A stretch of 64,000 nucleotides of DNA from Nemania diffusa (Eukaryota; Ascomycota; Sordariomycetes; Xylariales; Xylariaceae). Location of the stretch: contig JBBPUQ010000003.1 of the NCBI GenBank assembly GCA_038501195.1, positions 124,001 through 188,000 on the forward strand, given 5' to 3'. The notes beneath the pieces were generated by a model. It did no database searches and was not told where the DNA came from. It saw only the letters and a list, made by a program, of their open reading frames with translations. Below are positions 1 to 14,060 of the stretch, piece by piece. The first letter of the stretch is position 1. The number at the start of each line of letters is the position of its first letter. The position numbers were made by a program, and so were the translations under genes.

Positions 1-242
1 TAATATTATATATAATAAAATATAATTAATTATTTAATAAATAAATAATAAATTATATAAAAAAAATTTAAATATATATTAATTATAATTAATATTGCTA
101 TTTTAATAAAATATATATATAATTTTTATATAATTAATTTATTATTTAAAAATATTATTTTTAAAATTATTTTTTAAATAAAAAAAGTTATAAATATTTA
201 TATATATAAATAATTTAATAAATATAAATATAAATTTATTAA

Positions 243-550
243 TGTTGAACCAATGACTTGATAGGACTTGTATGTACGCACTAGATGCGTACGACTAGGA
301 CTTAAACCAGGACTTTTATCAAGTAACCAAATAAATAAAGAATACAAGGATTTACTAGGATCTATAGGACCCACAGGTCCTATGCACACATATATGTAAA
401 TAACTTGCGTACAACTTTTTTAGTTATACTTTTTTTTATAAAATATATATACAAATTAATATAAAACTTTAGAACTTAGAAACAAACTATAAACTCTATA
501 AATTACTTCAAATCTTTTTATATATATATGTATAAAAAATTCTACTAATA
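243..550. repeat. Left LTR of element A
   Basis: A 308-bp LTR with TG start and a TA end (CA after one transition). It keeps many G/C positions, for example around 260-380, that are A/T in the partner copy at 5851-6158. It aligns with the partner over its whole length apart from small gaps. Confidence 0.88.
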
Positions 551-3500
551 TTAATTAGTAATTGCAAAATACAATTACAAATTAGCAAAGTAAAAAAGCA
601 AAAACTAATTATTGTTAAAAATAATCTTTATGCTACATCTTTTTTTTTTTTGTACAAAAAGTAAATTATTATTTTTGTCGATTAGCTAAAAACGCGTTAA
701 ATTAACTGTTAAACAAATAAAGCTTAACTATTAAAAAGTTGAAGTTTTTTTTGCAATAGTTTAGTTAACCTTTGTATAAAAATTAACAAAACTATAAGCT
801 ATTTTATACATTTACTTTTTTAACTACTTTATTTATTTTACAACTTCTACTTTTTTACTTTTTACAATTATATTAACACTGATAACAAAAGCAGCAGCAG
901 TAGCAGCAGTTGCAGCAGCTAAACAAACTTAAAACAACAATTTAATAACTTTATATAATAAAAATAACTTTATATACAAAGATATAACTAAAAGCAGCAA
1001 TATTTAAATAAAAATTTAAAAAAAAAAAACAGATCTAAAGTATTAAAATATAACCATTAACCTTAATATTTTTTTAAAACTTATAAAATTAACAATATAT
1101 TTTGCATAATATTTATATAACTATATACAACTAAAAGTCGAAAGCGAACAGCTCGTACAAATATTTGCAATAAATTTTAACAAATAAATAAAACTTATAT
1201 TTGTAAATGTTAGTTATATATTTAAACAAAAATTTAGCATTATAGTTAAATATAATTTAAATATTTAACTATATAATATAATATATAATAACAAGTTTAT
1301 TTATATTTTTAAAAAATATAAAAATGAAAATAATAACAAATCAAACAATAATATATCTATATAAACAGCACTAGTTTTAGCATTTATACTAGCAAATATA
1401 TTAAAACTTTCTGTTATATAAACAGATTTTTTAGCATTATAACTAGTTATACCAAAGCTAGCAATACTAGTACGCTATATAGTATTTAGTACAAATAATC
1501 AAATATTTAGTTCTTTTATACAAACAAAAACCCAAAAACTTATATTTATTTCTGGGATTTCTACTGTATATTCTGCGCCTTTATCCACGTACAAAAATCG
1601 GTTATACGAACTTTTTTTTACTTAAATTATTTATAATAGTTTAATTAAAACAGCTCAATTTACTATATTTACTAAAATATAACGATCCGATTAAAACTAT
1701 AGCAGTAAGCTGTACAATATATTATATAACAAAGCTTAAATTTTTATTTTGATATATTGTTAACTTAAAATTACTAAAAGATAATACTATGTAATATTTC
1801 TTTCTATACTAAAAAAAAAAGCTAAATAGTATTATTTCAACTATATTAGTTCAATATATAAATAAAACAAAATTTATATAATATTTAATAATTATTTTAA
1901 TATAATAGTTAATTATAGTTAGTATTAAACTGACTAAACTATTACTATTTTTGTATAAATAAAACAAAACAACTCAACAAAAATAATACTTAAAGTATTA
2001 AAAACTATAATTAACAAACTTTAACTTATATAATATGCTTTAAAATCTAACTACTATAAAAAAATATTATTTTATATAGCAGTTGTACAAGTATGCTTTA
2101 ATATATTAAAGCTTAAATTTGCTTTAATTAGTTAGAAGCTTATATATAAAGCTTTATTTTTTAACTTGTAAGCAGCGCTACAAGTTTTTTTCAATCGAAA
2201 AATAAATTACTATTATATAACAAACATTTATTTTGTTAACAAATAATATAATACCAAATATTTAAAACAATTATATAGTTATAGCTCTAAAAAAAACTTT
2301 TGCTAAAAATTATAGCAATTATATAATAAAAATAATAAAAATAACAAAAAATGTTTTATTTATAAAAAGCTTAGTTGTTAATTTATTAATTACAGCTAAC
2401 AAAAAAAATCGAAAGTAAAAAAGCAATATTTTGCTGTATATAATATTTTAAAGTAAAAAGTTTTATTGTACAAAAAATATAATATATTTGTACTAGACTA
2501 CAAAAGTAATAAAGATTTTTTATATAATAATAAATTTAATAACAACTTAAATTTTAAAACTAGAAATAAAACAGTTTAATTTTTAATAAATTTAATATAT
2601 TTTTATTATATAACAGAAAAAAATATATATGTTTAAAACTAAACGTTAATATTAAACAATTTTTATTTAAACAGTTAATATAATACAAAGTATTAAAGTA
2701 TTTTATAAAATATTAACATAGCTAAAGTTTTAATTATTAAAAAAGCTTAAGCTAAAACTTTTGTACAAAAAAACTTTTTTATATAAATAAACTAAACTTT
2801 AAACAGTATAACAATTTAATTTAATAATATTAAAAGCTTTAAAGCTATAAATATTATAACAATTTTAACATTAATTAAACTAATTAAATTTTATATTTTA
2901 AACATATTAATTTTATTTCTACTGTTGCTACAAAATATAAATCAACTATATGTTTATTTTAATAATATATAAAATATAATTATATAATAAAATAGTATAA
3001 CAGTACTAATTATATAAAAATAAAAACATTTGTTTTTTAATATTAGCTGATTAAAAGCTGCAAATTATTTTATAAAACAAAAACTTCAAAAGTTATATTG
3101 TCGATTTAAACACTTTTGTATAAAAAAATTTATAAAGTTACTGTAAAAAGCTAAATATAATAACATTAATGTTTTAATATTTTAAAAAATCAAGAAGTTT
3201 TGCTATTATTATTAATTGTATAACTAAGCTTTAAAAAAATTTAAGTTTTTGCTAAAAAATAAATGTAATTTTAACTATAAAATCGTTATTAATGTTGTAT
3301 AAATTAACAAACAACTAACTTTATATATAATCGATATAAATATTTCGTTTTAAACAGCTAAATTTTTAAAGTTTTTAAATACGTATAATATTTAAAACAT
3401 ACTATATTAATATTAGATTTTAATATATCAAAAGCTATCTAATTATATTGTATATAATTTTAGTACAAATTTTTTGTTTGAAAAATTTTATAATAATATA

Positions 3501-5850
3501 TAACTAATTAAAACTTCATATAAAAAAATATCTGTTAAAGCATACTAAACTGTCAAAAAAGTCAAACAAATATATATACTATTTTATTATATGTTTAATA
3601 TTTTATACAAAAAAATCAGCTATTGTATAAATAAAAAAACAGTATTACAAATAGCTGTAAAAGTTTTAAATAATATAGCTAAACTAAATAGTTTTATATT
3701 TATTTTATTAGTTTTTAAAGCTTATTTTAGAATTAACAGCGATTTATTTTTTTCGCTAAAAATTATTTAAAAAATAAAAGCTATATAAAAAGTTATAAAA
3801 ATGTTAAGAAATATTTATACAAAAGTTAATATTAACTAAGCTATATAAACTAAAAACAAACTAGTATTATTGTATAAAATATTTTTTTTATTTTTTTAAA
3901 GTAAAGTTATAGTATAAAAAAAACAAAAAAGCTAAATAAAACTATATAAAATTTCTGCGATTAAAAATTATAACATTATAGTCGATATAACAAATAAACT
4001 AGCTAAATTTTATTGTACACAAGTTAAACTATACTACTAACAAAAAGCTATATTTAATTTATTGTATAAAAAGAATAACTTTTTGTATAACTTTTTCTAA
4101 ACTGTTAAACAGCTGCAACTTTAATACAAAAGCAGACCGAAAAAGTTATTTGTACTTATTAGCAACTAATATTTTATACTAAAAAAAATCAACAATTATA
4201 CTTTAGCTGTATAACTAAAACAAAACAGTATAATTATTACATCTAGCGTACTTTTTAAACAATTAAATATAGCTAAAATAAATACGCTAATAACTTAAAG
4301 TATATTTTAGTTTATATAATATAACTTAAACTAATATAACTAAATAAGAATTTTTTAAATTAAACTTGTATAAAAAATCAAAAGCAAAACAACTAAACTG
4401 TACAAAAAGTTTAAATTAATTGTATAAAGTTATAAAAATAACAACAAAGTTTAAATTTTTATATAAATACTAATAATTTAGTATATAAATTAATAGTTTA
4501 TTATAGCTTTAAAACTATTGCTTATTTAAAACTACAGTATATATATAAAGCTGTAAAATATTTTTTAAATATATATATAGTTATATAATAAATTGAACTA
4601 AAAAATTTATACTTATTTATTAAAAAAACTAAAAAACTAATACTTAATAAATATTATATTTTAAATTATACAACTATTATATAAATTAGCTAAATTAAAA
4701 TTATATTAGTATAAAACTTACTATAAATATTATTGTTAAAAATTAAATATAAAAATATTTATATACAACTTATATTTGTTGTATACTAAAAAAAAGCTCG
4801 ATAAATTTGCAATTATAAAACTTTAAACAAACAATATTTTTAATATTGTATTTAAGAAGTTTTTGTATAAAAAAAAAACTAAGCTATTATTTTGTATAAA
4901 ATTAAAAGCAAAATTAACACTTAAACACTCTGTTAAATTTAATAAAAGTAAAATCTAAATAAACAAACAAAATTTTATTTTTATTTAATAAAAACAAACT
5001 AAATAACTACATACTATTAACTTTTATATAAAAAATTATTTTTAACAATATATTGTTTAACAAGTTTAAAAAGCATATATTATATCAATATATTAACTAA
5101 AAATATTATATAATTTATTAATCGCTGTATAAATTTAAAAGCTATTAAAAAACAACATTAAAACATTAAATATACAAATACAATAGTAAATTAACAACAT
5201 ATAATAAAAACTATATTATATATTTTTAAATTTTAGTTGTACAAAAATTTTTATTTTTACTAATAAAGCATTTATAAACAACAAAAATTTAAGTTTTTAA
5301 ATTGGATTTATAATCATATTAACTAATAAAAGCTGTACAAAAAATATTTTTATAATCAAAAGCAATATTGTTTATTAAAATTTGATTAAATATAAACAAA
5401 TTATATATAACATATTAACAAATAAGTTATATAATATAGTTAATAGATTTAACTGTACTATTATATTTAGTATAACTTTTTAAAAAATTATTTGTACAAT
5501 AAAATTACTAACTATATTATTAGTTATATATACTGATTTTAAATTTTTATATAAATATTTAGTTAAATTAAAAACTATGTAAAAAAAGCAATTTATAATC
5601 GATATTATATTACTTTAAAAAACGTACAAAAATCGCAAAATCATAAAGATATATTAAATCGATAGTAAAAACAACTTAGCAAACGCTTATACAAAAAAAA
5701 CATTTAACTAAACACTAAAAAAGCTAGTTAATACAAATAAACTAGTTATATAAATAAAAGCATATATAAATTAATTAAACAGCAAAAAAAATAACAAAAA
5801 ATTAGTTAATATTAAAACTAAAGTTACTGCACAAAAAAAAAAATCTCTAG

Positions 5851-6158
5851 TATTAAACTAATAACTTAATAAAACTTATATATATATACTAAGTACATAT
5901 AACTAAAACTTAAACTAAAACTTTTATTAAATAACTAAATAAATAAAAAATATAAAAACTTATTAAAATTTACAGAACTTATAAGTTCCACATATATATA
6001 TATATAAATAACCTGTGTACAACTTTTTTAGTCGTATTTCTTTTTGTAAAATATATATATAAATTAATACAAAACTTTAAAACTTAAAAACAAACTACAA
6101 ACCTTATAAATTACTCCAAATCTTCTTGTATATATATATATAAAAAGTTCTACTAACA
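5851..6158. repeat. Right LTR of element A
   Basis: A 308-bp partner of the repeat at 243-550. Nearly every difference is a C->T or G->A change in this copy, so it has been hit harder by RIP. It ends in TAACA and is followed by ATTAA, the duplicated target site. Confidence 0.88.
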
Positions 6159-7009
6159 ATTAATATTAAATATATATTATATATATATATATATTTATAT
6201 AAAGCTATTTTATTAAAAATTATTTTAAAATAATAAAAAATTAAAAATTAAAACTATAATTTTTAATTTTTTTATTTTTAAATTATATTTAAGTTATTTT
6301 TTAATTATTAAAATTTATATTTTTATTATAAATATAATATAATAATTAAATTTATAAAATAAAATAAATAAATTAAATAAATAATAAATTATAAATTTAT
6401 AAATTATATAATATATAAAAAATAAAAAATTATTTATTTATTAATTTAAATTTTAAAAAATAATAATATTAAAAATAATAATTTAATATAAATAATAAAT
6501 AAATTATATTATATAAAATAATTATTAATTATTTAAATTATTAAAAATTATATAATAATTATATAATATAATAATTATTAAATAATAATATAAAATAAAA
6601 TAATTTATTTATAAATTAATATATTAAAAAAAAAAAAATATTATAAATTAAATATATATTAATTTATAATTCAATAATAATAATTTAATTAATTATTATA
6701 TATAATAAATATATAATTAAACTTTTATTATTTATATATAAAACTTTTTTTTATTTTTTAATTAATTTATTTATAATATATTTAATTTAATTATTATTTA
6801 ATTATATTTATTATAATTATAAATATATAATTTTAAAAAATAAATATATATATTATAATATAAATAAACTATTTAAATAAACATTTAAATAAATTTTAAT
6901 ATTATTTTAATTTATTATTATTTAAAAATAAATTTTTATTTTTTTATTTATTTATTTATATTATTATTATTAAAATATATAATTTTTTAATATATTAATT
7001 TATGTTATA

Positions 7010-7253
7010 TGTTAGTATTCGCAAAAAACAAAATTACTAATTAAATAACTTAATTGTATATAAAAATCTAAATATAAAAAAAAAAAAAAAAACAGAAAAT
7101 CTAGCTAGTATAAAGTAATAGAAATAAGTAGTATATAAGCTGTTTAAAGTAGTAAGCTTTAATAATAAGTAGGTTTTGTAGAAAAAACAAAAAAATTGCA
7201 ATATATAGCTAAAATAACTATATAGCTTGCACTAGCTACTATATTATAACTAC
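7010..7253 (-). repeat. 3' LTR of element B
   Basis: Aligns with 13522-13766. At informative sites it carries A/T where the partner has G/C, so it is the more RIP-mutated copy. The internal poly-A run differs slightly in length between copies. Confidence 0.82.
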
Positions 7254-9428
7254 TTTTTTTAAAAAAAAAAAATAAGCTTTTATATAAGTAGTAATTAAAT
7301 TAAATGCTTTTTAGTAAAAAAAGAGATTATTTTAAATATTTATTTACAAGCTTTGTTTTAAGTTTTTTATTTATTGCGCTATTTTATAAGTTTTTTTATA
7401 TTTAGTTGTTAAATAATAGTTTATTAAAGTTTATTTTATATAAATTAAATTTTATATGTTTTTTTTTTTATATAATTGTTTAATATTTTTTTTAATAGCT
7501 TTATTATTATTAAAATATAGCTTTATAAACTTATTTTTTGCTTTTATTTTTAATTATTTTTTTAAATATATTAAAAGCTTTATTATATTTAAATAATTTT
7601 AATAAAACTAATATAAAAGTAATATACTATTTTTGAAGTTTTTAGCTAAATATTATTTATTGTTAATATTTTAGCTTTATTATATAATTTAATATTAAAG
7701 TTTTTTATAATATAACTATAAAGTTTGAATTTTTTTAATAATAAACTTTTTTTTTTTTTTTAATTTAACTAACTTTTTAGCAAAATTTTTTAATTTTTGT
7801 TTAAGCAAAAAATTATTAAAATATTTTTATAATTTGTTTATATAATATTTATTAGTTATTTTTTAAAAATTTAGAACTTTTAATATATATATATTTTTTT
7901 TATATATTAAAATTTTAAAAAGTTATTAAATTATTAAAAAGTTTAATTTATTAAAAAGTTTATTTATAATTTATAATTATTGCTTTTTTAAAATAAATAT
8001 ATAGTTGTTTATATTAAAGTTAAACTTTTTTTTTTTTTTGTTTATTTAATAAACTATTTTTTTTTAAGCTTTTTATATATTTGTTTTTACAGTTATAATA
8101 TAATCTGCTATAATTTAAGCTTTTTTTTACTTTTGTTTTTAGATATATTATTTTTGCATAGTTATTTTTTTTAATTTTTTAGCAATAGTTTAACAATTTT
8201 AATCGAAATAAAAAAATATAAAAAAACTTATTTTTACTTTGTAAAAAAACAACTTTGTTAATTTATATAGTATAAATATTTAAATATAGTTTATAACAAA
8301 AATTTGATTTAATTAATTATTTTAAAAATAATTTATATAAAACTATAACTTTTAATTTAAATATTTGTTTATAATTTTTATTTAATTTATTGTTTTATAA
8401 TAGTTTAATAATATAAAAATATAAATAACTTTTATTAGTTTATTTAATTTATTTATAAAAGTTAAAATAAATTGAAGTTTTTTATTAATAGTTAAAATTT
8501 TAAATATATTAAATATTTAAAAAGAACTTTTATAGTACATTTTTGCAGTATTTTTTACTATTACTTCTGTTATATAAAATATTGTTTATATTTTTTTATT
8601 TAATTAATTTATTATAATTAATACATTATTATATTTGTTGCAGTTTTTTAATATTTATTTAAAATTTATAACTAAATATTTTTATATTTAGTTTAATATT
8701 AATAATAGTTATAATTTTTTTAAAGTTTTATTTTTTAATATTTTAATAAGTTAATATTTTAAACAGTTTAATATATAAATTTAATAGTTTTTAAACAGTT
8801 TAAACTATTAATATTGTTTATATATTAATTGTTTTGTTTTTTTTATATTTAAATAAGCTATAATTATATAGTTATAAATTTTAAAAATTAATTAAATATA
8901 TAAACTTATATAATTAAATATAACTAGTTTTTTTTAATAAAATATAAATTTTTTTTTAAAGTTTATAAGTTGTTTAACTTTTTACTTTTTGTTTTTTAAC
9001 AATATATTTCTATAGCAAAATTAATGCAGTTTTATTTGAAAATATAATTAATAAATTAATAACTTATTAATTATTTTAAGTTTTTTTTTAAGTTGTTTTA
9101 AATAGTAATAATAGTAATAGTTATACTATTTATTATTTATTTTAGATATTTTTTATTAAAAAGTATAAATATAGTTAAATATTGTTATATATTTTTTTTG
9201 TTCTTTTAAATAATTAAATCTTTTTGCTTATAAAATAAAGTATTTATAACAATGTTTTTTTTTTTTAAGCAGTAAATAATTACAAAGTTATATTTTAAAA
9301 AAAATATTGCTTAATTAGTTTGTTTTAAGTTAAAGTATTACTTTTAATTAAAATATTTTAATATTTTATAATTTGTAATAATAAAAAATAGCTTTTTTTA
9401 TTAATTGTTTATTAGTTTTAGTTTTTAT

Positions 9429-10240
9429 TTTTTTAGTACTAGTACTACTGCTAATAATTTTTTGTTATAAATATTATAGTTCAATTTTATATTATATAAA
9501 GTTTTAAAATAATAAACTATTAAATATTATTTTTTTTTATAAAACTAAAATATTACTTTTGTAGCTACTTTATTAAAAACATTAGTTTTTATTTTAGTAA
9601 ATAAGCTATAATTATAATAGCTTAAAATAAAAAATATAACTAAGCTTTTTTTTAAAAATTTAAAAGTTTTTTTATATTAAAAAGTTTATATAAAAAAAAC
9701 TTTTTTTTTTGTTAATTAGTTTAGCAGTTTAGTTATTTTGCTATAATTTTTTACAAATTTTTAGTAAAAGTTATAAAAACTTAAAAAAAACTATATACTT
9801 TTAACAGTAATAAAAAACTCTTATTTATATATTATTTTAATTTTATTAAAGTTTATTTATATTTTATTTATATTAATAATATAATTTAAAAATTTAATTT
9901 TAATTATATAAAATTTTAATTTTTTTAAATCGGCTTATAAATTAATATTTTTTAATTGTTATAATATTTTTTTTATATATTTTTTATATTTAATTAAGTT
10001 GTTAAAATAAATAAAAATGTTATTTATATAAATATTACAAAAGTTATTTAAATAATTAAAAAAAATATTGTTTATATATTTTTAAAATATAAAAAATTTA
10101 TTAATAAGTTTAAAAAATAACACTTTATATTAATAAACTTTATAATAAATATAAAAAGTAATTAAGTTTTTTTTATTTAAATTTATATAAATTTAATAAA
10201 ATATTTGTTTTATATTGATTTTTGTAAAAATTTTTGCTTT
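9429..10240 (-). pseudogene. Relic of Ty3/gypsy reverse transcriptase and RNase H
   Basis: Translated on the minus strand and ignoring stops, 10200-10240 reads KAKIFTKINIKQIF, matching the gypsy RT motif before the first catalytic aspartate region with D->N change. At 10019-10030 the catalytic YIDD box appears as YINN, followed by FIY and lysine-rich sequence as in the family. At 9429-9598 the RNase H segment is readable, including KTLYNIKLNYNIYNKKLLAV, which corresponds to the conserved S-K-T-L...E-L-N-Y...K-E-L-L-A-V stretch. Asp->Asn and Gln/Trp->stop are what RIP transitions produce. The gene is dead. gag and integrase must lie above and below but are not clearly readable. Confidence 0.85.
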
Positions 10241-13200
10241 AAAAATTTAAAACAGTATTTTTTTAATTAATAATAATAAATAATGATCTTTTTTTGTAAA
10301 AGTATTAAGTTTTTAATAATTAATATAAAATTGCAATTTGCTATATAATTTATTTATAAACAAAATAAAAAATATAAATAAAGTATTATTTGATTTAATA
10401 AATTTTTTTTGCAAATTATTTATTAAATATTTTTTTATAACTTTTAATTTATTTATAAATATTTTATATAAAAATAAATGCTTTAAGTTTTTTAGTTTTT
10501 TATTATTTATAAATTTAATATAATAGTTTATTTATAAATAGTACAAAAATAAAATATCAAAATTTATTTTATTAAATGTTTAAAGCAAGTTATAATATTT
10601 GCTAAAAATAACTTTGAAAGTTTTTTGTTATAGTTTGTTATTTTTTTTTATAAAAAAGTTTTCGACTTTTTTGTTAGCAATAATTTTATTAATTTTATAA
10701 ATGTTAATAATATAAATGTTTTTAGCTAGTTTGTTTTATTTTATTAAAAATTAAAAAGCTATAATATTTATATTAATTATATTAACACTTAGTTGTTTTT
10801 TATACTATTTAATTTTATTTTTTTGTATATAATATAAGCTTTAAATATTAATTTTTTATTTTTTTAATATATTAAAATTAGCTTTTTTAATTAATATATA
10901 CTGTTGTTTTTTTTTTTTTTAATAGGTTTTTTTTTATATAAAAAGTAGTTTTTTTTTAAAAGTATAGTTTATTTTTTTTAAACTTTTTTTTTTAAAATTT
11001 TTTTATTTTAATATTTATATAAAAGCTTTAAACTTTATATTGTTAGTTTTAGCTGCTTTTTTTTAAAACTTGTGTTTTTTTTTGTTTTTTTTTAAATTTA
11101 TGTTTTTTTGTACTATATTTTAACTATAGCTAAAATGTTGTAACTATATATTAGTTTAATTTATATTAATAATATATTTTATATTATAGTTAGCAAATAA
11201 AATAAATAAAAATAAAAGCTAATTTTTTCAATAGTTAAAAAAAATGTTATATTTTTAAAATTATAACTTTTTTAAAATAAAGTTGTTTTATATATTAATA
11301 ATATACAAAAGTGTTTTTTAAAATATATGTTTTTTTATTTTTATAGTAATTTTAATAATTTAATTAATTTTTTGTTCGTTTTATTTATTATATTTTATTA
11401 TATTTTAAAATATAAATTAAATTAAAAGCAAATTTAAATATTTTATAATTTGTTTAATAAAAATAGTATTTATATATATATATATATTTGTTTTTATATT
11501 TTTAAAAACATTTTTAGTAATTAATAATAGTTTATTATAGTTTATAGTATAAATATATAAAAAAAGCTTTTTTTTTAAATATTTATTTATAATATTTAAT
11601 TTATTAGTAAGTTTTAAAAACATTTTTTTTAAAAAAAAAGTTATTTTTTTTAAAGTTAATTTTTTGTTTATATAATGTTTTGTTTAAATATATTACTTTT
11701 TTTAATTTTTTGTTTGTTTAAATTATTAAAAAAATATCGATTTATAATAGTATTAAAATAAGCTTTTTTATTAATGCTGTTTTTTTTTTCAAAATATTTA
11801 CAAAATTAGTATTTAATTTATTTGTAATTAAAACATTTTTTTTTTATTAATAGTTTATATATTTTTTTTTTTTTTTATATTTATGTTTAAAATATAAACT
11901 GTTTATTTAAATAGTTATTATTACAAAGTTTTTTATTTGTGTTTATAGTTGAAGTTTTATTTTAAAGTGCAACTGTTGTTTTTTTATTTTTGCACAAAAT
12001 ATTACGCTTTTTGTTTTTTGTACTAAAAATATATACAATTTATATATAGTAATAGGTGTAAAATTTGAACATTTTATTTAGTTTTAAATATTTAGATATA
12101 ATATTAGCAGTTATATAAATATTAAAGCAGTTTTTAAAACTGTTTTTTTATTAATTTTTTATTAGTTTAGTTTTATTTATAAAATAAACAAAATTATTTT
12201 TAAATTTAATAAACTTGTTAAAAAAATATTTAATAAAACTATTTTTTATATATAAAGTTTTAAATTTTGCTTTAAATTTATTAAAAGTATTAATATTATA
12301 ATAATATTTATATAAATATATAAATAATATATATAATAAAGTTAAAGCTTTAAAGTATATATTATTTAAATAAAGCTATAAATATTTAATTATTTTTTTA
12401 TTTAAATAAAACTTAATATTTATTATTTTAATAGTATTATTAATAAACTAGTTTTTATTAATTGTTAAATAATTTTTTATATTATAATATTATATTTTAA
12501 ATTTTATATTATTTTTATTAAAATTATTATAAAAAGTAAAAACTAAAATTTTAACTAACTTGTAAGTTTTTTTTTCAGTTTAGTTTAATAATACATTAGT
12601 TTTATATTTTTTAATTAGTAAATTTATTATTTACTAGTTAGTTTTGTTAACTTAGTTTTAAAACTAAAATTTTTTTAATTTTAAGTTTGTTAATTTAATA
12701 AAAAAACAATTTAATATAGTTTAATTAATAAATATAAAACAATTAAAGTTTATAGTTAGTATTTTTATTTTTAATTAATTAATAGTTATTAAAATTTGTT
12801 TTTTGTTAATAAAAAAGTTATACTATTTAATTAAATTGTTAAATTAGTTTTTATTTTTTTGTAAAAGTTTATAAAAATTATTTATTTGCTAATATATAGT
12901 AAAAAATATAAATAAATAAAATTTAAATTTAGCTTATAAAGTTTTAAGCTTTTTAAATAGTTGTTTAAAACTAGTATAATTTATTAATTTATTAAATTAA
13001 AAAATAGCTATTTAAACTTTGTTAATAATACTATAGTAAAAAAATATAAAATTATTACTTTTTATATATATATTAATAAAGCTAGCAACTAATTTTTATT
13101 AGTTTTTTTTTAGTTCGTTTATAAAATTTATATATTATTTATTTATAAAGTTAAATTTTTTATATTATTTATAAAATTTATTAACTGTTTTATTAAAAAC

Positions 13201-13521
13201 TTTGTATAGATTTTTTTTTTTATTATTTTTTATAGTATAAGTATAAATTTTTGTACTTTAAAAATTAAAGTTAATTAATAAGTTGTATTAAGCTTTGTTT
13301 TAAAAAGTTTTATTAAGTTTAAAAAACAACTTTTTTAAGTTATTTAGTTTAAAATAAACTTTTTTACAAGTTTAAAGTTTGCTACTTATATTTTTTATTA
13401 TAGTATTATTATATTAGTGTTTATTTTATAAATTTATAGTTTTTCGTTTTTTTTTTTTGAAATGGAAATATATTTAAAAGCAGTTTTTGTACTTTATATA
13501 AATAATACTTAAATTATTATA

Positions 13522-13766
13522 TGTTAGTATTTATAGAAAATAAAGCTACTGATTAAATAATTCAATTGTATATAAAAATCTAAATATAAAAAAAAAAAAA
13601 AGAAACAGGAAATTTAGTTAGTATAAAATAATAGAAATAAGTGGTGTGTAAGCTGCTTAAAGCAGTGAGCCTTGGTAGTAAGTAGGTCCTGTAAAAAAAG
13701 CGAAAAAATTGCAGTATGTAGCTAAAATGACTGCACAGCTTGCACTAGCCACTATACTATAACTAT
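13522..13766 (-). repeat. 5' LTR of element B, less mutated
   Basis: Partner of 7010-7253. It retains clusters of G and C at about 13640-13700 and 13720-13752 that are A/T in the other copy. It lies upstream of the minus-strand pol relic and is therefore the 5' LTR. Confidence 0.82.
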
Positions 13767-13884
13767 TTATAAATTAATATTTATTTATTATATATATAAT
13801 TATATTTTTATTAATTTTAATATTATATTAATTTAAAATATATAATTTAATTTATAAATTATATATTATAAAATTATATTATAT

Positions 13885-14060
<176 letters not shown>

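Larger units (their letters stand above)
243..6158. mobile_element. LTR retrotransposon A, RIP-degraded, with 5-bp target duplication
   Basis: Two direct repeats of identical length (308 bp; 243-550 and 5851-6158) bound a 5.3-kb interior. The left copy begins TGTTGAACCA and the right copy TATTAAACTA, a pure G->A/C->T conversion. The right end reads CTAACA, so the ancestral termini were TG...CA. The element is flanked by ATTAA at 238-242 and 6159-6163, a perfect 5-bp target-site duplication. The interior (551-5850) is riddled with stops. I could not identify gag, protease, reverse transcriptase or integrase with confidence, so superfamily and coding strand are open. The left LTR is clearly less mutated than the right. 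Confidence 0.88.
7010..13766 (-). mobile_element. Ty3/gypsy LTR retrotransposon B, RIP-degraded, minus strand
   Basis: Direct repeats of about 243-245 bp (about 7010-7253 and 13522-13766) start TGTTAGTATT in both copies. Between them the minus strand carries recognisable Ty3/gypsy pol relics (see 9429-10240), which sets the orientation: the right LTR is the 5' LTR. TTATA at 7005-7009 and 13767-13771 may be the target duplication, but in such AT-rich DNA this is weak and the LTR 3' ends are uncertain by a base or two. The right LTR keeps far more G/C than the left one. Coding capacity is destroyed by many stops. Confidence 0.85.

Noticed and set aside
11417..11623. 68-codon minus-strand open frame in element B
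   Set aside because: Low-complexity Leu/Ile/Lys/Asn sequence typical of AT-rich decay; no motif to assign it to gag or protease.
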